Shown here piece after piece: positions 52,727 through 64,000 of a DNA stretch of 64,000 nt. The position numbers and the translations under genes are program-made. The notes under the pieces were generated by a model. That model ran no database searches. It was not told the origin of the DNA and was given only the letters and a program-made list of their open reading frames with translations. The stretch is taken from positions 2,852,001 to 2,916,000 of the forward strand of contig CAUWAG010000010.1 of the NCBI GenBank assembly GCA_963556695.1, in the 5' to 3' direction. The DNA comes from Anthostomella pinea (Eukaryota; Ascomycota; Sordariomycetes; Xylariales; Xylariaceae). Position 1 is the first letter of the stretch; each line of letters opens with the position of its first letter.

Positions 52727-54044
52727 ATGGTGTCACTCGCGCTGTTTGCAATGACGCTTGTCGCCGTGCCCCTCCAGGCGGCGACCACTGCTAAGAGAGA
52801 ATCTAACAGTTCTGGTCCGTCCGGTCTTCTGACCTTCAGAGCCGACGGGAGCTTCCAGATCTCCGTCTTTGAAGACCTGCATTTCGGTGAAAGTACGTAT
52901 CGGCCCCATCCGGCGCGTGACCTCATGCCGCCGGGTTCGTCGCATTCGCTGACCGACTTCAGATGCCTGGGGCTCGTGGGGCCCTCAGCAAGACCTTAAC
53001 TCCGTCAAGGTCATCGACAAGATCCTCGAAGCGGAGTGTCCGGACCTGGTCGTTCTCAACGGTGACCTTATCACTGGTGAGAACGGCTTCTTGGAGAACA
53101 GCACCGTCTACATCGACCAGATCGTGCAGCCCCTCGTTGACCGGAACTTGACATTCGCGTCGACGTATGGCAATCATGACTACGACTTCAACATCTCGGG
53201 CGAGGCCATCCTCGCCCGAGAGCATCAGTCGGCCAACAGCCGGACGACGCAGATGGTGCTGGATCCTAACGCCGGAGTCTCGAACTACTATATCCCAGTC
53301 TACGATTGCGAGTGCTTGAGTGAGGATTGCGTGCCTGAATTGATACTCTGGTTCTTCGACAGCCGGGGCGGGTTCTTTTTCCAGCAGAAGGATGCGTCGG
53401 GCGATAGGGTCGGTCAGCCGAATTGGGTCGACTTTAGCGTAGTCAACTGGTTCCTCCAGACAAACGACGATCTCGTGAAGACCCATGGGAAGGTCATCCC
53501 CTCGCTCGCTTTTGTCCATATACCTACATACGCGTCGTACGCTTTCCAGCAGGCTGGCGTCGATTCAAACAAGGAACCCGGCATCAACGAAGATGTGCCC
53601 CTGGTGCCACAGGCCCAGGGATGGTGTCCAGACGGCCGCGACGACGACAGCTGCACATACGGCGGCCAGGATGTCCCGTTCATGCAAGCTGTATCAGCGA
53701 CAGCGGGACTGCTGGCCCTGTTCTCCGGCCATGATCACGGCGATTCATGGTGCTTGAAGTGGGACAAGCAGCTGCCGGGCATGGAAGTGGCGCCGCAGAA
53801 CAACATCAGTCTCTGCTTTGGTCAGCACACAGGCTATGGCGGCTACGGGAACTGGGAGCGTGGATCGCGGCAGATCGTCGTCTCGAAGTCTGGTTTGGCA
53901 CACTCTGAAGTTGATACTTGGATTCGTTTGGAGTCGGGTAATGTTGTTGGAAATGTGTCGTTGAATAGCACATATGGCCACGACAAGTACCCCAAAACCA
54001 AGAACTCGATGACATATTGTCCAACTTGTAATTATACTAGCTAA
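52727..54044 (+). CDS. Secreted or vacuolar calcineurin-like metallophosphatase (DCR2/PAP29-like)
   Basis: Two exons, 52727-52892 and 52963-54044 (70-nt intron), 415 aa. ATG 52727 opens a signal peptide (MVSLALFAMTLVAVPLQAA). The five metallophosphoesterase metal motifs are all present: ISVFEDLHFGE (DxH), VVLNGDLITGEN (GDxxTG), YGNHD, FVHIPTY and SGHDHGDSWC. This is a two-metal active site, close to the fungal/plant purple-acid-phosphatase-29/DCR2 group. Several cysteines (CECLSEDC) and NxS/T sites fit a secreted glycoprotein. Natural substrate unknown. Intact; a solo LTR lies 0.8 kb upstream. Confidence 0.92.
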
Positions 54045-55136
54045 CGAATAAGACATGCTGACAACAAGGAGCTGTGGGGATGTGATCAGACTGGAAGCTT
54101 GATAGGGCAACATGTTGACCCATGTGACAATTCAGTGCGTGGGAAGCTGGCTTCGGGGCCACTGGCTTCCTACACAATACCTACCGAAGATAGCTGCGCC
54201 ACGTATGATGTTGGATGTGTATCCGTAAGGATGGTTGGCCTCGAGGATCCTTGAACAAAGGTTATGTTGGCTTCATGTTGCCAAAGTCATCACCCCAATT
54301 TGTGCGGCGCAGGCGGCGCAGGACAAAGAAGATACATGCCTCACAGCTTCACATTGGCCCACATCTTCTTCCGTTGCCTACAAGGGCGCCCAAGATCGCC
54401 AAACTTCCGCATCGAGTCTCTGCGTTGGCAGATGCGCATCCATGTGTTAGTGTACCCCTATTAGCTGGACAAAGAGCTCAATCCGGATCGCTCAACACCA
54501 CTGTATGTTGGCGCATCTGATCCACGATCACTCTCTTGTGGATCAACCAACGCCTTTGTCTGGTGCAGATTCCAGTTCCATCGTAATGCGCCAACAGTAC
54601 AGAAGCTCTGTGTACGGGACGAGTTACATTGCCCGTTTGCTGCAGGAATGGCTACGTGACTGCTTGCCTTCGTCGGAAAATCACTTGAAACCAACCTCAG
54701 TGGGATGGTTTCGTTCTTTTCCGACGCTGGCGCAGCAAACCCAGTGGCGTGGTACCGTCGACAAATACATATATAAGCTTGGCTTTCGATATGCCTGGAT
54801 GCTGGCGATTTTCCTGTATACCTACTCATCGCTAGGCCACATCGAAAGAGCGAATAACTCAAGCAACACTTCCAATCGACAAATCCCTCCTTTGACCACC
54901 AGTCATTCGCACACATGCCGCGCACTCCTCTCCAAACTTTCTTGATGGGGGGTGGGGGGGGGGTGTGCCGCCGTGCCGGAGAGATCAACTACGAGAGTAG
55001 AACGCACCGGCTCCAAAGCCACCGGCTCCAGAGACAAGAGCTCCAAAGACAAGATCCCCACAGGCAAGAGCTCCGAAGGCACCGGCTCCAAAGGCAGCGG
55101 CGCCAAAGCCCTTGAAAGCGACGAGCCAAAGTCTAA
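54045..55136. other. Intergenic with low-complexity tract
   Basis: No gene supported. 54993-55115 is a run of CGGCTCCAAAG/AAGAGCTCC-type units that leaves several frames open on both strands, one reading as Thr-Gly-Ser-Lys repeats (SKATGSRDKSSKD). A G-run lies at 54951-54963. Confidence 0.45.
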
Positions 55137-55642
55137 TTGACTTGTCTCGCCGAACTCAAGGATAGACCAAACTTGGCGCTGGAGGAAGACTATCTGAGCC
55201 CGGTCGAATACATACGCACCTCTGACACAGCACCCGTACTTGGTGTCCCGCAGATAGAGTTTCACACGGTTCGCACTCTCGTCATATTCGGCCCGCCAGA
55301 TGAGCAGCAAGCAGACGAGAAGTTCCTCATCCTGAAGAGACATTTTTTCAAGCACGTAGATTGGTTCCTGTGCGTATTCGACCCAATGTTGGATGGACAG
55401 GTGCGCAGGATCAACTTGAAATGGGATGGAGACGGTCCTCGTTTCGAGTTGAAATTAAAAACGACCATGAACTTGACTTCGATGATGAGGATAAATGCCT
55501 CTATACGCACAGGGCATTTCGCAGGGTTATTTATCTCATTAAGACCCCTGGCAGGGGGATGTCACTGGGTGGCCTGTACAGCTTTCCGTTGCAAGACAGG
55601 GAGGGGAATCAGTACGCCTCTTGGAAGCTCGAGCGTAGCTAA
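55137..55642 (+). pseudogene. Possible small hypothetical gene with one frame break
   Basis: The segment reads plausibly as EFHTVRTLVIFGPPDEQQAD, LKRHFFKHVDWFLCVFDP and INLKWDGDG. It continues one frame over as RVEIKNDHELDFDDEDKC and MSLGGLYSFPLQDREG to a stop at 55642. No start codon with good context, no domain known. Compositional coherence is the only support; it may not be a gene. Confidence 0.3.
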
Positions 55643-55746
55643 AGTGTCCTGTGCCAGGAAGGATGAGAAGGCTGTTTGTACCAGAATCAAAATTGTTTCT
55701 ATGGGATTGGGTCTCGAGTGGCTTGTCTACTGACACCTTGAGCGGC

Positions 55747-55771
55747 TTTTTTTTTTTTTTTTTTTTTTTTT
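55747..55771 (+). repeat. Poly-T run (25 T)
   Basis: 25 consecutive T, followed by TTAGGTTTTC-type repeats to about 55820. Could be the complement of a poly(A) tail of a retroposed sequence, but no body was recognised. Confidence 0.7.
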
Positions 55772-56377
55772 GGGACGGGCGTTAGGGTTTTTCTTTTAGG
55801 TTTTCTTTTAGGTTTTCCTTTGTTTTTCCTTCATATTTTTGGGTGTCAGGGTCATAATATCACAAGTTTGTTTTTAAAGACGGTAACGTTATCTTTCAAA
55901 TAGGCACAAATCCTCCTTACGTCTTTTTAGGTGAGCTTTCGGATGTTGTTTCAATATATCGTTGCCAGCCTTCCTGCTTCTAGGGCCATTCACTAAATGA
56001 AAATTACTGCAGTTTAATACAGGTAGGACCACTCAGACTCTTAGTCCTGCATAGAGTTTGCGCCTTCATGAAGATTCCCACTTGAAGATGCGCTCAGGTT
56101 CCAAACTTCAACCGAGTTTACACAGCCCCAAACTCTATACAACCAGCACTGGACAGGCCAAATCACTACCTTTTACTGATCAGAGGCTGCATCTAGATAA
56201 ATATCCGTCTCCTCGCTGCCAAACGACAAAACCCATCTCCTCTTTCACCCACACAAATACTCAAGCACGCATCGCACTTATCGCACTTATCTGTACGGTA
56301 CGCGCCAGCACTCGATCGTTCTTCAACGACCAAGTTCAACATTACCACATCTTCTCCTTCATTACCCATAATACACC

Positions 56378-56766
56378 ATGAACTCCATCATGGTACTTAC
56401 CGCGGCTATGTCCCTCGCCGGACACGCCGCCGCCAACACCACCTCCACACCGAAGTCAGCGCCGCCAACTACACCATTCCCATCAACAGCAAGTACAAGG
56501 GCAGCGACAGGATGCCGATCGATGAGCTGCCCGAATGCTACCGTAAGTGCATCGACAATAACTGCTGCAACATGATGCTCGGCGGCCCCGGGGACGTCCG
56601 CCAACTTACCTTTCACGAATTCTGCCACTCGAAGTGGTCCTACGTCGGGAACTGGATGTTCGACCACCTGGCAGACTGCGTGTCGCCCAAGTGCAAGTCC
56701 TGCTGGCCCGAATGCAGAGACGGGTCGGACATGTGGATGAAGCGGGTTTGTGGTCACCCTGGATAG
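56378..56766 (+). pseudogene. Small secreted Cys-rich protein, frame-broken
   Basis: ATG 56378 gives a signal peptide (MNSIMVLTAAMSLAGHAAA). A mature region one frame over begins NYTIPINSKYKGSDR near 56465 and runs to a stop at 56766. It carries ten cysteines in about 85 residues (CYRKCIDNNCC, FCHSKW, DCVSPKCKSCWPEC, VCGH). Signal and mature parts are out of phase around 56440-56465, with no intron of usable length. The pattern resembles small secreted Cys-rich fungal proteins; function unknown. Either a pseudogene or an indel in this sequence. Confidence 0.55.
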
Positions 56767-57173
56767 GGTAACTCACCGCTGAGAATGGGTGGAAGGTTGG
56801 GATATCATGCGGGAGTGGAGTTGGGGAGAGTTTGCTGCACTTTATCCACGATGCACAAGGTTCATTGCATAATTTTCGCAACAGGCGTACAGTTGGGAAA
56901 CTTTCACGCTTGAACTTTCAATGGCTTGAGTGAGTCACTTGACGGCAAGCTTTCCGGAGGCGCATCGATTGCCCTTGAGTTCGCATCTACTGGGTACAGC
57001 TTTCGCGTTAGTTTTCTGGCCCTCCAATGTGAGCGCCGATTTGCTTAGGGCGATGTTAAAAGGGGCCAACTCGTTGGATCGGGAAAATGGGGGCCCCTGA
57101 ACCAACCTTAACACATCACACTGCTTGTTGACTTTCACATAACAGACTAGATTCAACTACCCTTTCAACAATC
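56767..57173. other. Intergenic, nothing recognised
   Basis: No gene or RNA. The right end is the target site of solo LTR copy 3. Confidence 0.45.
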
Positions 57174-57369
57174 TGTGAGATTTCAAAGTGTTCTATTTAG
57201 GAAAGGAATTCCAGCTACTCTGGAGCGGCCAGAATGGCCCTATGTATCCAAGATACTACAGGAAAGGATACGTGGCCTTATATTGGCCACGTATATGACA
57301 GAGTCACAGATGGGGATGGTGATCCTGAAGGATGACTATGGATGGGCTAACGTAGCCCAGAATCCAACA
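57174..57369 (+). repeat. Solo LTR, copy 3 (196 bp)
   Basis: Third member of the 195-198 bp family, same ends. Perfect 5-bp duplication CAATC (57169-57173 and 57370-57374). It lies 212 bp past the 3' end of the thymidylate kinase gene. Confidence 0.92.
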
Positions 57370-57581
57370 CAATCTTGAGCTATGTTCCAATAATGATGCA
57401 CTGGGCATTATTCTGCGACATTTGTATATGTGAGTTGTATGGACCGTACGAATCGTGCGTTTCATTCTTCGCCTGATTTCAAGACCATACGTATATAGTC
57501 AACCGTTCAGGGGGAACAAACGACACCCCGCCAACACCACCACAGACAAGGTAAAGGTTGACAAGCAGCACAACCAAATAC

Positions 57582-59105
57582 TCATCCAACAGTCCTAACC
57601 GTCCGCCCGACCTCGCCCCTCTCCACCGCCTCCAGCCGGGGCAGCACAACCTCCCAAACCTTCTCGCTCAAGCTCTCGACATCAAGATCGGCATCTACAA
57701 TGTGGATATCCTCTTCCTCCTGCCTGAACTCGCCTTGCTCCGCTCCCTCAGCATCCGGCATACCCACGTCTCCCCTGGGCGCCCCATTACTTCCGCCCAC
57801 ACCGCTGGGTCCGTCCCGGGTGTGGTGTCTCGGCCCGCTCTTCGTGGGGCTTTGGACAACGGCATTCCCAAGATCGCCCATGCTGAGGCCCCAGAACAGG
57901 TCGCGCACGCGTCGCTGCATCTCGCCCTTCTCGTAGATCTCGCCGCCCCAGCCGCCACGCTCGCGGGCAACTGTCTCCTCGAGGTCGAGGAAGAGAACCA
58001 TGTCGGGGCGCGGAAGGCCGATCTCGGGTGCCTTGGCCCAGGAGAGGGACAGGGAGGGCAGCTGCTTCGCGGCGCTGTAGACGATACCGCTGTGGTAGAA
58101 GCGGTCGCAGACGACGGTGTGACCGGCGGCAAGCTCGGATTTGATCTTCTTTCTGAAAGAAAGTTAGAAATATGGCCGGAAAAGTAGGTGCTGCCTGTGA
58201 CTTACATGGCCTCCCAGCGGTTCGCGCTGAAGAGCAGGTGGATGACATGGTCTTCTATCTCGGATTGACCCTTCAGATACGAGTCGATCATCTGGCCGAT
58301 CGGCGTTGTTCGGTCTGCGCCTTTTGTTAGATCAAGTATTCAGTATGCCCAACCCCCTCAAAAGAGCGTCAAAGCCTCGCGGGTGGGGTGGGGGGGCGAG
58401 TAATGCCATGTAGAAATACGCCCCTATCCGCAGCCCTACAAGTCCACACCCCGCGATGAAATGAGGAAATTTGAGGAGAATCGCCGTACCAGGAAACCGC
58501 ATGAACTTGACACCCCTGCCACTCTCAATGCACCTCAACTGCAACAGCTTCGCCTGCGTCGTCTTTCCAGCGCGATCCATGCCCTCGAACACGACGAACG
58601 CACCGCGCACCGGCTTCGGCAGCGGCTTCTCCTTCTCTCTCTGGACTGGCAGCGGCCGCTGTTCACCGACCCCGTCCACGCCGTCAACCTCCATGGGCCC
58701 ACCGGATGACAAAGATGATGCCTCCGCCGCTACTGCTGAGGGGGCGGGTGCTGGGATCTGCGCTTGCAATGGGTTTTCCGATATCTGGGGTGCGGCTAGT
58801 ACTGGACCTTGCCCTGGTCCAGGGCCGGGTGTGCTGGGGTTGGTGGCTATGCTAGTCGTAGGAGGCGGAAGACTGTCTGCTTCTGGTTGCGTTCGCGATG
58901 TGGTACCTGGCGCCGCTGGGGCAGAGGCCGACGCTGCTGCTGAGGCTAGTAGTTGGGCTGACGGCGATGATGGTGAGAGGGGCGTCTCTGGCGGAGGGCT
59001 GTCCTGCGTCGCGGGCTGAGAGACCTGCTGCGGCGGCGAAGACTGCAGCGCCACGGCCGACGAGGCGATGGTCGCCGCGGTGGCGAGGTCGTTTATCGAT
59101 GCCAT
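57582..59105 (-). CDS. CDC8: Thymidylate kinase with long N-terminal extension
   Basis: Exons 59105-58490, 58314-58206 and 58152-57582 (introns 175 and 53 nt, all in phase), 431 aa. It phosphorylates dTMP to dTDP for DNA synthesis. P-loop FEGMDRAGKTTQAKLL (type with Arg in the loop, as in yeast/human enzymes), then FP|DRTTPIGQMIDSYL across intron 1, FSANRWEA, the DR-Y motif VVCDRFYHSGIVYSAAK, and MVLFLDLEE. Two oddities. About 180 Ala/Pro/Ser-rich residues precede the kinase core, and a Gly/Asp/Glu-rich insertion (HHTRDGPSGVGGSNG...) sits before the C-terminal helix. The usual enzyme is about 210 aa. The start is the first ATG giving MASINDLATA; an upstream near-start frame also exists. Confidence 0.93.
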
Positions 59106-62100
59106 CACGCCGCGTCTCGTGAGTTGATCGTCAATGCAAGGCTGAAACACAGCGTTTATATGTATGTGTGCTACGTATAGGACTGCGATCTTTTGCCTCG
59201 GTCGAGTCCAGTGATAACCCCGCGATAGCGGCGAATGAGCTCCTGACGGTCCAATCGAAAGCTAAAGTAGGCAGGAAAAAGCACCGAGCCTAGGTGGCAA
59301 GTCAATGGCTGAAACGTCGTCACGAGGTGATGGTCGATACGACGGTGCGAATCGGGATATCGCGACGCGTCTGGTGGAGAACACCCGAGTTACGTAAGCG
59401 GCATTAGTGGGGCCTCACTAGGAGTACCCCCTATTCTGGTCAAGGCTGCCAACAGATTCAGTGACAACATCTCGACCTCGCACTGCGTAGGATACTGCTC
59501 TCATCAAGCCGCAGCCTTTCCATGTAGCAAGAACAAGCCTTACGAGGCAACGGAAGACTCTTCGATTAACCAATGTTTGGATCCTGCCCGCTGCGCCGAC
59601 TCCGGCACCGCTCGCCAACATCGACTTGCCTCATTATCGGAACATGCTCACACCCGATGGACATCGATCACGTTGAATACAGCTAGTATCAAAAGAACCC
59701 ATTCATTGCGGTCAAGCCGACATCTCAAGAAACTGATGTAACTATTTCAGGAGCATTACTTGCCACGAACATACCTCATATGCTGTTCGTGGCGTAAACA
59801 GCGTTCCAAGAAAAGGGGCGTTCGCAGGTGATCCCCTATGCTCCCCGGCGTCCATGTTGACGTCTCCACTGATCCTTGCAATACTGATTGCACCATCCAA
59901 CCTTTTCCATGAACACGTCCGAGAGGACGTAGTCATCGCCAATATTGCCACATGAACCCCATGCACCGCCGGCGTCGATCACCGCTGTTCACAGTCGCAG
60001 TTAGCCCTCACTCGACGTTCTTTCGAAGCATTTGGAATCGATTTGAGCGTGCATATACCCAAAGATCGACTGGGTTGGAGCCTCTGTGGTTGGCTGCGAG
60101 CCAGGTAGGCACTTGATGTTTGACATAAGACCTGAAGCTACTCACTCACCAGCGCATGAAACCTCTTTGTCATCATAGGTGTATCTTCTCAGGCAACCTT
60201 TCCAATTGCATTGCAACGGCTTTTTCTGTGTGTATCACAGGGTGATATGTTGCGTAAATCTCGTTATGTGGTGGTGGTTATCGCTGGGAAACAGGCTTGT
60301 GCTCGATGTGGGATTGCTATACGTGATGTGTTGCCAAGTTGTCTGGAGTCTGGTAGTCAGTGGTGTTGCTGTGTTGGTTGATGGTGGAAATTGAGAACTG
60401 GCAAACAGCGATCGAGAGCTGCCTTATTTATAATGCTCGAAAGGTAAGGTAGATGACAGTAGTCACTGGGACGCGCCAAGCCTACAGTGCTCGCTCTGGC
60501 GAATCGCTCGAATTCCGAACCGCACGTCACACGTATGATTGAACACTTGCAGACCAGCTTTACCATAGATCAGCAGTATTTCACACGTGGAGGCGGCCCG
60601 TCGTTCACCATGGCATGCGGGTTCGATTCGTTTCTTCTTCCTCGTCTACGGTCTCCTTGTGATTCTTGTTCGTCTTCCTAATGTCGGTAATTGCGTTCTT
60701 TGCCGTCGATACCAAACTCGCCAAAGACGCAGAGATGAGACGACACGACGGGAGCGGTCAGACGTACTAAAAGCTGCTTGCTCGTCTTAATAGGGTAACA
60801 GTAGAAAGTATCATCTGCGTTCCTCGATGTGGCGGTGGGTATCAGTACCTACATCTTCATGAAAGTTGGAACAGACACTGGAACAGACTGTTTGACATTT
60901 TGAAGCTGGCAAGCTCTCAGTGCGGTTCGGACTCCGTAAACGCCAGGTTGCCGGATTGCCGACTCACGCGTATATAGCAAAATCGGATAAATACACAACA
61001 ACAGAAAACAAGGGGTGATGTCGTATGTGATGATTGCACAGGGGCACGTCCTGGAATTTGACAACGATGTCAAGCGGGGAGTATGGCCGCTCCTTCTCAA
61101 CATGTTTATACAGTAATCGATATTCAGAGACAGTGTCTCGAGATGCAGAAATTTGTCGCACAGGTCGATGCAGCCACCATCGGTAAGCCAACTCTCGTGT
61201 TTTCATCTTCAAGGCAGGTAGTGCTAGTTCAGCCCAGCCACATGCCGGACGATAGACTACTTAGGTTGGCTGACCACATTGATTTTAAATCGAATACTCA
61301 AGACCTCAAGGTCCCCCATAGCGCGGGGATTTCGAGATGGCCACGATCCCGTCTTCTCCAGTCTGCTCTAACTTAGAACACAATCTCCTTGAGAGATCGG
61401 CTCCGGAGCGATGCTGGACACAAGACCCAGATCAACAACATCCAACGCGACCGAGACCAGTTGAATGTCAGTGATCCGAATTCCGACTTGTCCCCTCGTC
61501 ACAATAGCCGCAATAGCAAGACCCGGGCTAACTGCCGGCCGAGCCGGGCTCGCAGCCCCTTTTGATGGATGGGTAACGAACGACCCGGAGCTCCACCGAC
61601 GCCGGACGACGTGGGCGGCCAGCCCGACCCTGTCCGCAAAACAAGTCCCGAATCCAGTGCATTCGCGATAATGTAGGGAGGACGGCACGCGAACGACCTG
61701 GAAATATGAAGTCCAGACGAGGTCCGGACACAGGGGAGCAGCACCTCGTCCACAACACACATGATCACGCGACGCTTGGTGTCCGGTTAAGTAAAGCCCT
61801 CAACAGAGAGAGGAGGGACATTCTAGTAATGCAAGCTGGGCAAGGAACTGGCATGCCTGGCCCATCTGATTCATTGGCGTCTCGCCATCAGACAGCCATG
61901 TGCAGCCACAGGCCCGGATACGAGACCGTGATATTGATATCGAGATGGGGACTATCGTTCGAGTGTTGCCGGCGCTATTCGTTGGTTTCATGCCAGCATC
62001 TGAGTGCCGTCCAGTTCAATGATTGCCGCTTGATACCAGGGTACCTAGGGATCGTATGGAGGTTGGGGGATCATGTAGGCGCAAGTGGCGGGTGGTAGCG

Positions 62101-62717
62101 CCCGACTGACACGTGGATGACGTCCGGCAACACAGCCGGAGATGTGGCGGCACCGCGAGAGCAGACGCAAAAGCTCGAAAACTCATATTTCCTGAAACCG
62201 GTCTTCTGTATGCACGTTTTTGGCTACAGCATGCATGCGCTTCTGCCGCGCGCTTCGTGGCCCATAGGTCGAGAATGAGAAATGCCTGCGATGACGCTCT
62301 TCGGTGCCTTGGCAAGGGGCTAGAGGGTATTCATATCCTTCTCGCGGGGCGGAATGAAGTATGGAGCCGGGTTGTCATCACGACGAGACTGGCGACTCAA
62401 ATGTAGAATCATGTGACTCGAGATAGCCTCACAAGTGGTAGCGAGTATGGTGAACTCTAATTGAACAGGAAAAGTAGAGCGTCATCTATTGCTGAGAGCA
62501 GCAGTGAAAAGTGCCGACAGGAACTGTATATACAGAAGTCATACAAGCAAAAAGCAATCGAGCAGCAGTAGTCATACGGCCAGTTCCCCAGTGCTCTGTA
62601 CCACACCAACACCAAAGACGCCATTTTCCCTCTCCCAAGTACGTAACCCGCGTATTAACGACTGAATCGAGTCGGTTGGTCATTCATCACTCATGCGAAA
62701 CACTCATGCTTCCAATG
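59106..62717. other. Long intergenic stretch, 3.6 kb
   Basis: No gene I can support. Open frames up to 130 codons occur on both strands (for example 61368-61768 minus, 61706-62098 plus), with no domain, no start context and heavy mutual overlap. No tRNA, LTR or known repeat copy was seen. Confidence 0.45.
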
Positions 62718-63910
62718 TCAGCACGCCACGGCCGGCTCCGTCTCATCTTTCGCGCTTCCGCTCTCCCAGACCTCGAAGCTGTCTCCCGTTCCCTCCATCG
62801 GCTCGAGCAGCGCGGCACCAGGCGCGGGCTCGTCCGACTTCTCCATCAACTCCTCGATGCTCTTAGCGTTCTCCTCCACAGAAGGAGTCAGAGCAGGAGG
62901 TGCACATTCAACTGGCTTAAGCTCAGGGGCGAACTCGAAGTCGTTCTTCACAAGAGACTGAGGCTGCGACTGCGGCTGCGACTGCGGCTGTACTTGCGGC
63001 TGCGACTCCTCGACGTCCTCGTCACCAGGTACGATGATGATAGAGTTCTCGTCGCATCCTTCCGAGTAGTACTCCTTGACATCCATCTCACCAAGAGGAT
63101 TGCGCTCTTTCTCAATGACCATATCATCGACGTGAGCAGCAAATCTCGCAGCCCGGGGTCGGGACGTCTGAGACACATCGTCCGCCGGGGGCATATTCTC
63201 TTTGCCTTCAACACGTTCGCGCTGCCGCCGGCTCTCGCTCTCCTCGTCCGAGCTGATATCTAGGACGCAGGTGCTGTGCTGCAGCAGGTTGGTCATCTCC
63301 TGCTCCTGGGTGTCCTCGTGAATCTCGAAGTCCCAGGATGACTTTATCTCGGGCTCATGCAGGGCGCTCAAGTCCAGAGACGAGGCGGATGTAGAAGTTG
63401 CTTTCTTCTGTACCAGGGCACCGTTGCTGCGGCTGGCGTAGCTCGGGATCGTGCCCTTAAGGGCGGTGTCGAGGGAGAAGGGAGCGGGCGACGATTTCGA
63501 GGACAGTCCGAAGGCGGGTGGGTCGACTCGAGAGTAGGAGCCTGCGGTCCGCCGCCGGGAGGAGAGGATGCCAGATCGCTTGCCGCGGGTGGGGGATCGA
63601 CCTGCAGGTGCAGAGAGAGGGGAAGACCGGGCGATGCTGGTGTTGAGCTTCGCAGCTGGCGACTTCGGATTCAGGAGTGAGCGAGGCCGCTGGGATGCGG
63701 CCTTGGGGGTGCTGGTGATGAACACATCGCTGGTGCTGGCAGACTTGGTGAGGAGGAAGGTTGATGGCTTAATGAAGGAGTCCTTGGTGGGATAGAAGCT
63801 GTCGGAGCCCTTTGATCGCTTAGAAAACTGCAGAGGGTCGACATTCTCGAAGTCGTCCGTCTCCACGCTGTCAGCTGCCTTACGCTTAACAGCAGAGGAA
63901 GTCGACGTTG
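62718..63910 (-). CDS. Disordered KEN-box protein, N-terminally truncated by the window edge
   Basis: The coding exon runs from an acceptor at 63911-63912 (CTAAT branch, ACGTAG) to the stop at 62718. No ATG opens it, so at least one upstream exon lies outside. The product is almost wholly disordered. A basic start (AVKRKAADS) is followed by repeated SP/TP sites (LNPKSPAAK, PAGRSPTRGKR), a KEN box in VEGKENMPPADD, and an RxxL in RPRSLLNP. A conserved-looking block ERNPLGEMDVKEYYSEGCDE and a PQSQPQSQ repeat follow. KEN plus RxxL is the pattern of proteins destroyed by the APC/C, so a cell-cycle role is possible but only inferred. Confidence 0.75.
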
Positions 63911-64000
63911 CTACGTTTTAATTAGCCAAGCATTCGAATCACAGCCCTAGGCAAACTGTGGTGCATTGAAAGTGATAGGATAGTGATGGTGCTTCTCGAG

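Noticed and set aside
54903..55355. 150-codon minus-strand ORF across the low-complexity tract
   Set aside because: The open frame results from the repeated CTCCAAAG-type units; the translation is a Leu-Glu-Pro repeat without family features.
59106..62717. Several ORFs of 70-130 codons
   Set aside because: They overlap on both strands, lack domains and good starts, and fit chance expectation in 3.6 kb.
1..64000. CRISPR arrays, operons, riboswitches, bacterial-type features
   Set aside because: None seen; the sequence is eukaryotic (fungal) with spliceosomal introns. Tandem repeats found are coding repeats or microsatellites.

Overview
The window is genomic DNA of a filamentous ascomycete (Pezizomycotina, probably a Sordariomycete; the species cannot be read from the sequence). 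Genes carry short introns of 43-175 nt with GT/AG ends. The conserved genes are core eukaryotic ones (CSE1, ESS2, SAD1/USP39, TAF11, GTP cyclohydrolase I, thymidylate kinase). The rest are typically fungal families: F-box, DUF7580-like, acuF-like C2H2, DUF6594, and Tc1, chromovirus and LINE elements with C-to-T/G-to-A type nonsense changes.

Left part (1-13.2 kb): 3' end of exportin CSE1, a low-complexity charged ORF, a 195-bp solo LTR, an NADPH-dependent FMN reductase-like gene, an interstitial telomeric repeat, then two intact spliceosomal genes in tandem (ESS2, SAD1) and an unknown ORF with a 42-bp tandem repeat.

14-21.6 kb holds four consecutive accessory genes, all broken by frameshifts and/or in-frame stops: F-box, DUF7580-like, acuF-type C2H2, and a CxxC fungal family. 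AT-rich blocks follow (22.4-24.8 kb) around an intact F-box gene. 26.4-36.5 kb is ordinary genic DNA: alpha/beta hydrolase, Caps_synth-type glycosyltransferase, TAF11, a broken small secreted protein, GTP cyclohydrolase I, and a SET protein fused to another fungal domain.

36.9-47.1 kb is a nested transposon island. A chromodomain Ty3/gypsy element has matching 212-bp LTRs and a Tf1-like self-priming site. It lacks reverse transcriptase and RNase H, so protease runs directly into integrase. A tRNA-headed SINE sits at its polypurine tract/3' LTR junction. The SINE's 3' tail matches that of the adjacent LINE, and both end in (CAAT)n. The LINE's ORF1 is split at a TA by a 1.35-kb Tc1 element.

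47-64 kb has sparse genes: a small ORF, a DUF6594 membrane protein (six exons reconstructed), two more solo LTRs of the same family, a secreted metallophosphatase, a frame-broken Cys-rich secreted protein, a thymidylate kinase with a long N-terminal extension, and the start-truncated end of a KEN-box protein. The most novel candidates are the SINE/LINE pair, the RT-less self-priming chromovirus, the solo-LTR family and the SET fusion.
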